Assembly (NCBI GenBank): GCA_947184155.2
Contig: CAMXCT020001013.1
Location: 62,001 to 126,000, forward strand
Reading direction: 5' to 3'
DNA length: 64,000 nucleotides
From: Cladocopium goreaui
Lineage: Eukaryota; Sar; Dinophyceae; Suessiales; Symbiodiniaceae
Below the pieces are notes generated by a model. The model made no database searches and had not been told where the DNA came from. It saw nothing but the letters and a program-made list of their open reading frames with translations. Below, piece by piece: positions 1-8,968 of this stretch. Positions within the stretch are counted from its first letter, which is position 1; each line of letters begins with the position of its first letter. The position numbers and the translations under genes were made by a program.

Positions 1-55
1 GGTGTATAATTATCTCCATTATATTGTGGACTCCAAATAATAATACTCCTAGCTA

Positions 56-506
56 TTGCCAAGGACGATGTGCGATAATGCATGGCAGTGGGCAAAGGCA
101 CACAACAAGTGGAGGAGGAACCCAATCCATAAGGAGGAGGAGTGCAAGTTGGTCATCGATGATGAGTTCAAGTGGAATGATCATCACGAGCATGGCACGG
201 AACAATCGGGCCAGTTCCAAATGGAGGTAGGGGTTGTGATGGGTTTAGAGGGCTGCTATTTTAATGGATGTGGGGAACCATTTCATTCAGTCCCTAATTT
301 GCCCTTGTTGTGGGACTGTGCTTCCACACGCTGTGAGGACCCTGATGGCACACTTCTCGAAGATGATCCTGTGCCCGAGGGTTTGGCTGGCTTGGTGCCG
401 GATGTGGATGCTGGCAAACAAGAAGAGACCCAGTGTGTCCCACAGGAAAGCCATGGGTCCTTCAAGTTCCCTTGTTGAAAAATTGACTTGTCATTTATCG
501 TATTGA
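56..506 (+). pseudogene. 5' coding fragment of the large dinoflagellate repeat-family protein, with a frame change
   Basis: Two overlapping forward frames carry protein-like sequence. The first, from about 74, reads WQWAKAHNKWRRNP, then an acidic stretch and GVVMGLEGCYFNGCGEPF, a Cys pair that may bind zinc. From about 290 the sensible reading moves to another frame with ICPCCGTVLPHAVRTLMAHF followed by KKRPSVSHRKAMGPSSSLVE. Either an indel broke the frame or an unseen splice joins them; I favour decay. It resembles, from memory, the N-terminal part of the abundant uncharacterised dinoflagellate family whose C-terminal half lies at 2393-5069 on the same strand. No function is known to me. The match to the family is moderately certain, the exact reading is not. 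Confidence 0.45.
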
Positions 507-808
507 CTTTAAAAAAATGTACATGAGATCAGTCCACATTCACTAAGCACCCCACAACACCTATGTCACCGGCAAGGTTGGTGTTTCCAACTCTCCAACA
601 GAATGTATCGGTCATTGGTGTCTTGCCAACGTTCCTGGACACACTCTCCCGCAAGATTGAAGCCGCTGAACGAGAAAAGGACCAATCACCAACTACCAAA
701 AATCACTGGTGAATATTCTTGGAAGTTGGTCCCAATCTAAAAGTTTTTATGGGCCAGAACTTACAACTGTCTGTGAGGAAAAGCAAGAGCAACGTGGCTT
801 TGACCGCG

Positions 809-1211
809 CCATGCAGTGTTTTGTCAGCAAATGGTGGTTCAAATACCGTGTTTGGCAAGTTCATCTTAAATCTGGGAAAGTTTACGACTTGAATTAAGGT
901 ATGGGAAAACAATTGGTGACAGCATCACGTCCATGAACAAGCTCTACGACCAGTTAACTGCCCTTCAAGGGGAGGCCTATACATGCAAGGATGGCAGTGG
1001 AGAGCCCTGCACTCAGTGCAAAGGGAATGTGTGTCCACAATCATAGAAACACAGTGCCGCATCCAATATGGACTATAGTTTGGATTCAAAATTGGGGCCC
1101 AAGGTACAAGGCAAAGGTGGACGAGATTTCGGGAAAAATGCGAGAGATCACCAAGAACGACATTGCCCTGAACAATGTTGTTATTCGTGCCAAGTGTTTC
1201 TGGCACGCTTG
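809..1211 (+). pseudogene. central fragments of the same repeat-family protein, broken into several frames
   Basis: Three forward pieces follow each other. 809-896 reads FVSKWWFKYRVWQVHLKSGK and stops. 900-1046 in another frame reads IGDSITSMNKLYDQLTALQG, then CKDGSGEPCTQCKGNVC, a four-Cys cluster that could bind a metal. 1110-1211 reads VDEISGKMREITKNDIALNN then VVIRAKCFWH before a stop. The protein-like blocks are interrupted by stops and frame changes, so this copy is either decayed or has short introns I cannot place. Order and strand agree with the downstream exons at 2393-5069. Function unknown. Confidence 0.4.
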
Positions 1212-1330
1212 AGGGTCTTGATTTTTGTTAGGATGATTAAGTTCCTGAACAATATATCACATATCAAATTCAAAGCAACGCTTATTGGAAAATAAAAGTC
1301 AACTTTGTTTGGCAACACTCCACTGCCAGG

Positions 1331-1480
1331 AACCTCAAGGCCCCCCCGAAGAAGCCTCCGGTTGTGCCGCTTCGTCCGAATCGTCCGTCTCCTGCTGATG
1401 CAGTGCCAAAGGCAAAGGGCAAAGCGAAGGCTAGGCCCAAAAGAAAGGCGGCCGCCAGAAAGAACACACCCCCTAGCTAA
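1331..1480 (+). CDS. Lys/Pro/Ala-rich basic tail ending in a stop
   Basis: One open forward frame is strongly basic and proline-rich: PPKKPPVVPLRPNRP, then PKAKGKAKARPKRKAAARK, then a TAG/TAA-type end (last codons TPPS, stop at 1478-1480). Such a tail could bind nucleic acid or act as a nuclear signal; that is inference from composition. It may be a C-terminal exon of the gene-like unit starting at 56, which would make 2393-5069 a second unit, or an internal linker followed by decay. Codon use is GC-rich like the other exons here. Confidence 0.35.
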   Translation, partial: NLKAPPKKPPVVPLRPNRPSPADAVPKAKGKAKARPKRKAAARKNTPPS

Positions 1481-2392
1481 TCATCTAGTCATAAAAATGG
1501 ACTTGGATGTGATGCAGGGGATTTATTTAGTTTATGCGGTTGTCAAGTTGGCCCATACACATGTGGGAATGACTGACACCTACCCAGCCACGCGTTAGCT
1601 TGATGCGATGCTGGCAATCTTAGAAAGTTGGCGCACATGCGCGTGAACATGCTTTGTGGGGAACCAAGGCGTGCAGTGACAAAAAGATAAGAAACTTGCG
1701 TACCTGCTGGCCCGTGTGCGGGTTTGCTGTTTGATGCAATGTGCTTTTACCTTTACGCTTGTTTTGGTTGGAACATACAAGTTACAGTAGACAACACGTG
1801 ATGGTGACAATGCTCGGCCGTAGGTGCTCTTGGTCAGGCTGGGGGCCTGGTGAGGAATGATGCTGTCAACCCTGGGGGCCACGACCTCGGATGAAAAAGG
1901 ATGAAGAAAATTGAAGAATGTATGTTTTCAATCTAGGAAGATGTTGTTCTGATATGTGTTGCTGGATTTTTTTCCCTGAGGTAGTTCATCTTCTGAGTCT
2001 TTGTCGGGGTCCGATTTAGAGGATGAGCTTATGGTTGGGTTTGAAAATGGAGTCACTCTGCTGAACCTTATTGAGAGTTGAAGTGGTATTCCTTTGGCTT
2101 TGACTGGGCAAAACCTAGCCTTGCAATAACAAACCAGTGTAACATATCAAAGCTATAGTCAAGCCCTTGTCCGACTGAGGCTGAGTCTGCGAAAAGGGTG
2201 GTGAGGCTAGCGCGAGTGGCTTCCCGACGTATGCGTCGGCTTGGTGCCTTGCTCAAAACGATGTTTGAAGTTTAGAATTGGAAACTCAAATTTGTTGGTG
2301 TTGGGTTGGGTGGGTTGCCACATCGGATCCTGTGGCTCCCTATCTTAGGTGTCCGAGACTTTGGGCTAGAGCATGTTGGCCGGTGTGGGTCA

Positions 2393-2844
2393 ACGAGAAA
2401 ACCGAAGAACTTGGCTAGAAACTTCTATACCCAAGTTGTCAAAGATGCACGAATCATCCCGGTGAAGATCAGCAAAGTTCCCTTGCGGGTTAGAGTCACA
2501 AAACCCAAAGTCAGAGAGATCAACATGCTTTACCCAGTTGTAACCTTGAGCTCTTGGGTTACTTACCTGCTCAGAAGTTGCCCGAAGTATGTCTTGGGTG
2601 GATATGGTTTGGATCAGCCCGAGCAATACAGAAGTTTGTTCCGCCAATATTGGCAACGGTACAAGCACGTAGATCCGCACCATCCGGTATATCGCTTTTT
2701 TGAAGAAGATGACTGGGGCCAGGTGGTCCCTTGGTGCCTTCATGGGGATGAAGGGCGGGGCCTAGCAAAGGTTCCTCTCTTAGTGACGGCATTCCAGTTT
2801 GTGATCCCAGTCCTCGGGGACCAACATACAAGCATCTCTGGGTT
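2393..2844 (+). CDS. exon block with the HGDEGRG signature
   Basis: Open frame containing RNFYTQVVKDARIIPVKI, a hydrophobic SSWVTYLLRSCPKYVLGG region and CLHGDEGRGLAKVPLLV. The His-Gly-Asp-Glu-Gly-Arg-Gly run is the most striking motif; with its acidic pair it could be a metal or nucleotide site, but that is a guess. The frame stays open to 2983, the last part reading like intron sequence (runs of Phe, Ile, Cys, Val). Confidence 0.55.
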
Positions 2845-5069
2845 CTTTGGTTTCTTAGCAAATACATTGATTTGTTTTTTTGGCCATTGGTTGGAACTAA
2901 TTATTTGGTTTTGGAAAGCTTCCAAAATAATAGAATGTGTGTGTGTATGTGATCTATTGGGTTTTGTTCTCAAACTCTTTTAGTTGCCAAACAAAATGGA
3001 TATCTTAGGCATTCATTTTCAACCCGGTTTGCCTCAACATTCATTCCGGCAAGAATGTATGCGAAAAACGATGCTACGTACAGGGACTATCATGAAGTTG
3101 TGGCGAGAGATTGCGATCAACTATTCTTTGACGGCCTCACCTTTGACAGTGACGATGAATCATGCATCAAACATTAAAACAAATATTGTGACTTCTTTTT
3201 TGTCTATTTTTGTTCCACTCCGCTTTCCGGTTCCATACCCGCTTTTTGGGATATCCCTTGGTAGTATATGTCGGATCCCATATCAGCTTTTGCCAGGGGA
3301 GTGACACTTTCTACTTCGGCTTCTGCGGATTGAAAGGCGATTGGCCATACGTTCGCAAAGCTGCAGGACTTGTGACCGGTTTCAAGAGTTCCAGGATGTG
3401 CCACTTTTGTGATGACAAGGCATCGTGATGAAACTATGCATTTTTGTTGTGGTATGTTTTTCTTAGTCCCCATCACAAACATGGCTCAACATGCACAGTT
3501 TTTGGCATAATTTGTTAATGTGCTTTCAGGAATGGTGGAAGCTCGGGAGGTTTTCTAGCCTGCATGCATACAATGGATGTGACCTCAATGGACCCTTACC
3601 TTGGAAAGCTGAAACAAGTCCATTGCGTTGGATTCCAGGTGCTGACAACCCTTCTGTCTGCAGAGTGGATTTAGCCCATACTTTTGCAATGGGATTTGGA
3701 AAGGACTTTTCCGCAGGTGCCCTGATTGCCTTGTGCCACATAGGCATGTTTGGTGGTGGGTCCATCCCAACCAAGTTGGAACGCGCCTATGCAAGATTTC
3801 GGGAATGGGTTCACACAGCAAAAGAAACTTGCAAAATTTCTGAGTTCAGCTTGAAGGTGTTCAAAGTCTCGTCGTAACTTGCCCTGTGTCATGGCAAACC
3901 CTTTGATTTTGTACCGTGTTGGTGCCTGCGTATTTGATCTATCGAATTTTTCAAAGACCTATGAAGCCCTTACTAAAACCATATTAAAACCCTTGTTTGG
4001 CTTCCACATGGTTTCCTAAGGCTGCAGTACTTCCCAGTCCTTGCAGGACAAGGGCATGATTGCATCGTGGTATGCAAATGGATCTCTGAGTTGCTATCAG
4101 CGGCTTCCAGGGATGATGTGGAAGCTAAATTTAGATTATTAATTACTTACTTTAACAGTTTTCAATTCCCTGGGCTGGCCATTTCTTGGAACACCGCCCC
4201 AAAAAAGTTTCAATCACACCAATCCTGTCCTGCATCCCAGGAAGATGGCGAGCGTGTGATCTTCGACCTGGTCAAGTGGACAGCTGATTCTGCCAATGGT
4301 TTTTACCGGGGTCTTTACAAGCATGGGGTGTGGATACCAAGAGATGATGTTCCTGTATTATGTGCCCATGGCTGGGGGATCACCGACCCTTGACAGCGTC
4401 TATAAAGGATTCATGTGGTGTGATTTGTTTTTATTTCTGGCTTATGTTTTGTGATTGGCCTAAGATCCACAATATTTTTTGGAGGGTTGCTTATCAAGTG
4501 AGGAAGGGTACCAAGCCCTGGCCCGGGCATGCAGGGATCGTAGGTGGAAATTACTCCGCTTACGCCCAAAATGTCACATGCATGAGCATATTGTGTACTT
4601 TGGCCATGTTGTAGTAAGCTTTTAATTTCACCACCAGAAAAACATAATTATGTGTTTTTTAAACAAAAATAACATATACTGTATTTTCGGACCTACTTGC
4701 AGCCAAGTCGTGACTTACAGCTCCAAATCGAAGACCCAACATCACACCACGCCATCAATCCAAACTGTTCCTTGCCCAAAGCTCGCCCCTATGTTTATGG
4801 TGAGATTCGAAATTATTTGAGAACCCCTGTGTTGCTATATTTGTTGGGGAATTATTTTTTGTTTCTAAAATTTATGGATATATTTTAGATATCTTGGGAA
4901 ATCTATGTTTGTTTTTTTGGGGGGAAAGAACTTGCCACCTAGGTTGGATTTGCTGGCAGGATGAAGACTATATTGGAAAGGTGAGTCGAATAAGCCGACG
5001 AACTCATCCACTTACGGTTGCCAAAAGAACTTTTGTGAGGGTCCTTATGAAGTATAAAAGGCTTCTCCG
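2393..5069 (+). CDS. multi-exon C-terminal half of an abundant uncharacterised dinoflagellate protein family
   Basis: Seven same-strand blocks, each open in its frame, read as one protein: 2393-2844, 3004-3177, 3295-3428, 3531-3877, 4022-4390, 4504-4617 and 4953-5069. Landmarks in order: RNFYTQVVKDARIIPVKI; LHGDEGRGLAKVPLLVTAFQ; SFSTRFASTFIPARMYAKND; GFCGLKGDWPYVRKAAGLVT with CHFC; EWWKLGRF; RVDLAHTFAMGFGKDF; VVCKWISELL; RDRRWKLLRLRPKCH; and DEDYIGKVSRISRRTHPL at the end. From memory this is a family found in very many copies in Symbiodiniaceae genomes and annotated only as hypothetical; I know of no tested function. Copy number and scatter suggest a mobile origin, but no reverse transcriptase, transposase DDE set or terminal repeat was recognised. 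Blocks 3295 and 3531 follow clear CAG acceptors. The 3' half is better preserved than the 5' fragments at 56-1480. Confidence 0.6.
3004..3177 (+). CDS. exon block, SFSTRFASTFIPARMYAKND
   Basis: Continues the family protein: Ser/Thr-rich start, MYAKND, then VVARDCDQLFFDGLTFDSDD, acidic at the end. The frame closes at TAA; the real exon probably ends a few bases earlier at a donor that I cannot fix. Confidence 0.5.
   Translation, partial: LRHSFSTRFASTFIPARMYAKNDATYRDYHEVVARDCDQLFFDGLTFDSDDESCIKH
3295..3428 (+). CDS. exon block, CGLKGDWPYVRKA and CHFC
   Basis: Follows a CCAG acceptor. Reads DTFYFGFCGLKGDWPYVRKA, then LVTGFKSSRMCHFCDD. The CxxC with nearby His suggests a zinc site completed by the next exon, which begins with Glu-Trp-Trp. 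Confidence 0.55.
3531..3877 (+). CDS. exon block, EWWKLGRF ... RVDLAHTFAMGFGKDF
   Basis: Begins right after a pyrimidine-rich TTTCAG acceptor. About 115 codons are open: LPWKAETSPLRWIPG, RVDLAHTFAMGFGKDFSAG, a hydrophobic ALIALCHIGMFGGG, then an amphipathic ARFREWVHTAKETC helix and FSLKVFKVSS at the end. This is the longest uninterrupted exon of the unit. Confidence 0.55.
4022..4390 (+). CDS. exon block, VVCKWISELL ... VKWTADSANGFYRGLYKHG
   Basis: Open from about 4022: YFPVLAGQGHDCIVVCKWIS, then SRDDVEAKFRLLITYFNSF, and later VIFDLVKWTADSANGFYRGL. A helical hydrophobic segment pattern without clear membrane spans. Ends at TGA 4391 unless spliced earlier. Confidence 0.5.
4504..4617 (+). CDS. 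exon block, GYQALARACRDRRWKLLRLR
   Basis: Short basic block in the order expected for the family: YQALARACRDRRWKLLRLRP, KCHMHEHIVYFGH. The His/Cys-rich part (CHMHEH) is notable as a possible metal ligand set. Confidence 0.5.
4953..5069 (+). CDS. last exon block, CWQDEDYIGKVSRISRRTHP
   Basis: Reads CWQDEDYIGKVSRISRRTHP, then TVAKRTFVRVLMKYKRLLR and a stop at 5068-5070. It is the conserved end of the family as I remember it, so the unit appears to have its natural 3' end here. Confidence 0.55.
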
Positions 5070-5569
5070 ATAGCCACCCAGGGCAAGCCCAGTGTCCTGT
5101 CTCTTGGACCCTGGCGTTCCAACTGAAGACCGCCAGCATCAGCAGGGAGAAAGTGGCACTCACAGCGTGTGAGCTGGGCTGGGGCAGGAGGGTTCATAAA
5201 CAACTGTGATCAACTAATATACCTCAAACATGTCAAAGTACGAATGGATGTATTCAAGAAATCAATATATGCAATAGAACATTTTGGGAGAAACAACTCG
5301 AGCACTTTTTGCACTCTCGAGCAGAAATTGAACATGCGTTACTTAAATTTCTCGTTACCTAATTTTAAGTAACAAATGAAGCTGCTGGTATACTAAAAAA
5401 TGCCTAACATATAATTTACACTAGTAAACAATAGCTGAGGTATATGGGGAATGATTCCCCTTACTAAACTTCATACTTGTTATGAACATAATGATTAAAT
5501 ATTCATGGGTACAACCATTGTTATTATTAATGGGTATAACAATGGGATCTTAACCCCATCAGTTGAGAT

Positions 5570-5663
5570 TACCGTCTGGTAAACTAGCAGTTTGCTATGG
5601 AAAATCACAATCTTTAATCTCTATGTGCCATTTTGAATAGCTATGTTAGATTTCCAGAAGGTA
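5570..5663. mobile_element. M1 inverted-repeat element, diverged copy
   Basis: Left end ACCGTCTGGTAAACTAGCAG, right end ATGTTAGATTTCCAGAAGGTA, about 94 bp, flanked by TA. Both ends have drifted from the M1 consensus. Confidence 0.65.
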
Positions 5664-5688
5664 TCTACAATTATGTATATATATATAT

Positions 5689-5800
5689 CCAAAAAAATAC
5701 ATATAATTATACTATATTATATATACTATATTATACTATATTATACTATATTATACTATGTTATACTATATCATACTATATTATACTATATTATACTCAT
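5689..5800. repeat. 10-bp tandem repeat TATACTATAT
   Basis: About ten imperfect units of TATACTATAT/TATACTATGT following a short (TA) tract. Simple-sequence DNA; forward reading frames through it give only Ile/Tyr-rich artefacts. Confidence 0.85.
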
Positions 5801-5809
5801 ATGAAGTCG

Positions 5810-5920
5810 ATGTGGGGATGGGTCAAAACCGTGTACCCCTGGTGAACATCAAAATAGCTGGTAAATGGATGTTCATCCCACTAAAAATGTATCTATAGGT
5901 ATTGATCCATACCCATATTG
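5810..5920. mobile_element. M5 element
   Basis: Starts GTGGGGATGGGTCAAAACC and ends ATTGATCCATACCCATATT; the ends are imperfect inverted repeats. Two other copies are at 17522-17640 and 56319-56426 with the same interior (AGCTGGTAAATGGATGTTCA). Confidence 0.65.
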
Positions 5921-6070
5921 TTCTAATATGAAGTGATGATAAGTGATGTATATTCTGGCATTCATGTTAAGTGATATCAAGCTAGCCAGATATCACAACG
6001 GCATCTTTGTGGCTCGATCGAAGCAGCGAGGCCATGCCGGCCATGGTGGATTTGCTTATGAAACTTTGTA

Positions 6071-6106
6071 ATTTTCCATAGCAAACTGTTAGTTTACCAA
6101 AGGGTA
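6071..6106. mobile_element. M1 right-end fragment
   Basis: Only the half TTTTCCATAGCAAACTGTTA followed by GTTTACCAAAGGGTA remains. Confidence 0.5.
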
Positions 6107-6404
6107 AAGAAAAGCATAACTTAGCTTATATAGTATTGGGCAACAGCTCTTGGAATAGCATGGAATCTTTAAACATGTTTTTTTTCGCAGCCAATGGATT
6201 TCTCTGAAAGTCCTGTACTCGACAATGTTCAATCATCATTTTTCCCAATGAAATGGCTCCTTTGGGGGCCCCATTTTGCAGATCAATTTCAGTGTCGAAC
6301 CTGGACCAGAAAGAGGGGTTTGGGACGACCCCAGTGGGCGGAAAACCGACCAAGCGGGCCACGAAGATGTTACTTGCTCTTTTTTAAGGGTCTCCATTAT
6401 TGAA

Positions 6405-6495
6405 ATATGGCTTAATATGGCTTAATATGGCTTAATATGGCTTAATATGGCTTAATATGGCTTAATATGACTTAATATGGCTTAATATGGCTTAA
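6405..6495. repeat. 10-bp tandem repeat CTTAATATGG
   Basis: Nine units of ATGGCTTAAT in a row with a single variant unit (ATGACTTAAT). Perfect periodicity shows recent expansion. Confidence 0.9.
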
Positions 6496-6660
6496 TAAAT
6501 TGGTTTTAATCATCAAAAATAGAGATTTAAATGGATTCAAATCCCCCATCGAATTTCAGGGGAGACGTTGTGACCCTAACTCTGTAATGTTACAAAAATA
6601 ATCACAAGCTTGGGGCTATAGAATGAGGATGCTGAGCTCCATTTTTTCCCAAAATGGCCT

Positions 6661-6862
6661 TAGCTACAAAATGCCCCTTCGTTTCAACAACCTTGACCTA
6701 GGGGAATTTTCCCTTGTTACAAAACGCCCCTTCGTTTTCAACAACTGCACATACAAGGACATACCCGTTGCTATAAAATGCCAATGTCGTTCCCAGGACT
6801 GCACATGCAAAGGAACATCTTTGCTACAAAATGCCACGTTGGTTTCAACAAGACTTGCATCC
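6661..6862. repeat. about 53-bp tandem repeat, four diverged units
   Basis: Units begin CTACAAAATGCCCCTTCG, TTACAAAACGCCCCTTCG, CTATAAAATGCCAATGTC and CTACAAAATGCCACGTTG and continue with TTTCAACAACNTGCACATNCAAGG-like sequence. A detached unit start (GCTACAAAATGCCACTGC) is at about 7045. Confidence 0.7.
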
Positions 6863-7361
6863 ACCAATGTCCATCAAGCATCATCATTCAGTATTCATCA
6901 CAGATCAATACAGATCATGCATCATCATGCAGCATTGTCCTGTTTGATCATTTTTGAGCCGCGCAGCCCCAATCCCACAAGCAGTTTGGACATGTGTGGA
7001 CCATGTTCTCAGCTCTGATGAAGCTCATCATATTCATCATGTCATGCTACAAAATGCCACTGCGATTTTCATGGTGGGCGAACATTATTAAAATGATTCC
7101 TTTATAACATGAGATTCGCAAGTTTATAAAAGCTACAGCATCTTGGACCTGGATTTCATGTCACGGTTAGCCTGACTAAAATGGAAGCCTCTGTAAGATG
7201 CACAAGGCCACAAACTTTGTAGCTTAAATTCGTAGAGGGATGGTCTTAATATGATTTGATCAAAGAATGATGGACAGCGTCTTGTCTGAAGTACAACTTG
7301 GGATATTTGAATTTCCCCTGTTGAGGACACAGAAGTCGTGATCATTCGCCAAGGTTATTAC

Positions 7362-7487
7362 CTGAGGTGCCAGCAGGGCACAATTCATCTTCAATTTCTT
7401 GTTTTTCTCCGGATCCCAGGCTTTGCTAAAGCCGAAGTCAATGAGCTTCAGATGGTTGCTGCCCTTCTCATCGTACATGAAGTTTTC
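7362..7487 (-). CDS. kinase exon 8, DFG motif and activation segment
   Basis: 126 bp after AGCCAAG: ENFMYDEKGSNHLKLIDFGF, SKAWDPEKNKKLKMNCALLA, PQ, then donor GTAATA. Metal-binding Asn and DFG are intact. The stretch where family members read C-GT-x-x-Y-x-APE is CALLAPQ here. Confidence 0.85.
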
Positions 7488-8920
7488 CTTGGCTCCCAAC
7501 GTCTTTCCAGGATGTTATCATCTGTAATTACGTAAACAAATATGTCATCCATAGCCATGGAAAATGGCATCATGTTTTATTTGGCATGCTTAGTTCACTT
7601 TTGTGGTAGCAATCTACTAACTTCTTATGAATTTTGGGGATTACTATAACTCACTCTTTGCATCGCTATCCCCTAAAAGATCCACGTTTTCATGGCCTTT
7701 ACTCCAGCCATCCGTGATGTCCACGCCGTGTGTCCAGCTTGATGTCGCGATGCACCACTCCCAAGCTATGCAGGTAGCGTATGGCCAGCAGCATCCTCAG
7801 TTCTGGCTGCTAAAAATATCAGGAAAACCCTGATTACCCATGGGACTTTGTGGAACCACATTTTCACACCCATATTTAGATAGTACCCAAAGGGATGATA
7901 CCAACATCTTGTAATTGGTGTCTTGCTATCATCGTTCCATCTAAAAATCCCGTTTGGATATTATGATAACACCTATCTTCAATTGGAAATCTACGCCGGG
8001 GCTTCGGAAAAACCTGATTTAAGAACCCATCCAATTTTACACTATTCCCCCAAACTTGAAACGGACAAGGAAACATATTGGGAAAACATCTAGGAAACCA
8101 CCAATTCCCCATTCGTCATGTTATCTTACAACCTTATCTGTTCTGGAACAGTCATTTCCTTGTATGATTTCTTAAGAAACCGCAGTTCTTTGAGACGGAA
8201 CACCGAAGATAATAAATCCATTATTCATTGGTTCACTATTTGGGTGGGTTAAACAACAAATTTCAGCATTTCTGATGATTAACGGTTAACCAGGTCGACA
8301 TGTTGAAACCACCATATTTTGCCCATATATTGATGGTGTAACCACCAAAGAATCCCAATTCTTACTTCAATTCTCTCCAACCAACGCCGTCGTAGCTCAC
8401 TGTGCCCGTTTTGACGATTTCCCCAAGCATCTGATAGGCCGCGTCCGCCGCGTCCTTCTCCGCGAAGCGCCCGGCGTTCACGCGTTGGAGCAGCTCGCCG
8501 CCCTCCAGGCACTCCATCACCAGATCCAAGTGATCCACGTCCTGTCGAGGTGAAGAAAACAGACCATCGTTTTTAGAGGATCCCATGGATCACTAAAGAG
8601 TGGTTAAGACATGTTAGTTGAACTAGTTCACTGAGTATTATCCTTGTTTTCTTACTCGGTATAACTAGGGTATATATGGTTAAGTATAGTCAAAGGATGT
8701 TTTTTTTCATGTTTTTTTTTTGGCTTTGTAAAGCAACTTATTCCATCTGGGTAAGTGGTGAAGAACCACAACTCCTTGAACTCGCACCCCTTTTTGGGAC
8801 GATCAGACTTTTTTTTGCGAAGCCATCAGGATATACACTGCCGTAATATGTGTATGTATAAATATATGCATGCATATAATTACATGTATGTATACTGTAT
8901 ATACATATATATGTATATAT

Positions 8921-8968
<48 letters not shown>

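Larger units (their letters stand above)
5070..7361. other. no convincing gene; repeat-rich interval
   Basis: Between the end of the plus-strand family gene and the last recognised kinase exon. It holds M1 and M5 elements and three tandem repeats. One forward frame at 6194-6403 (DQFQCRTWTRKRGLGRPQWA) is open but not recognised. I searched the minus strand here for the missing kinase subdomains VIII-XI and EF hands and did not find them. Confidence 0.5.
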
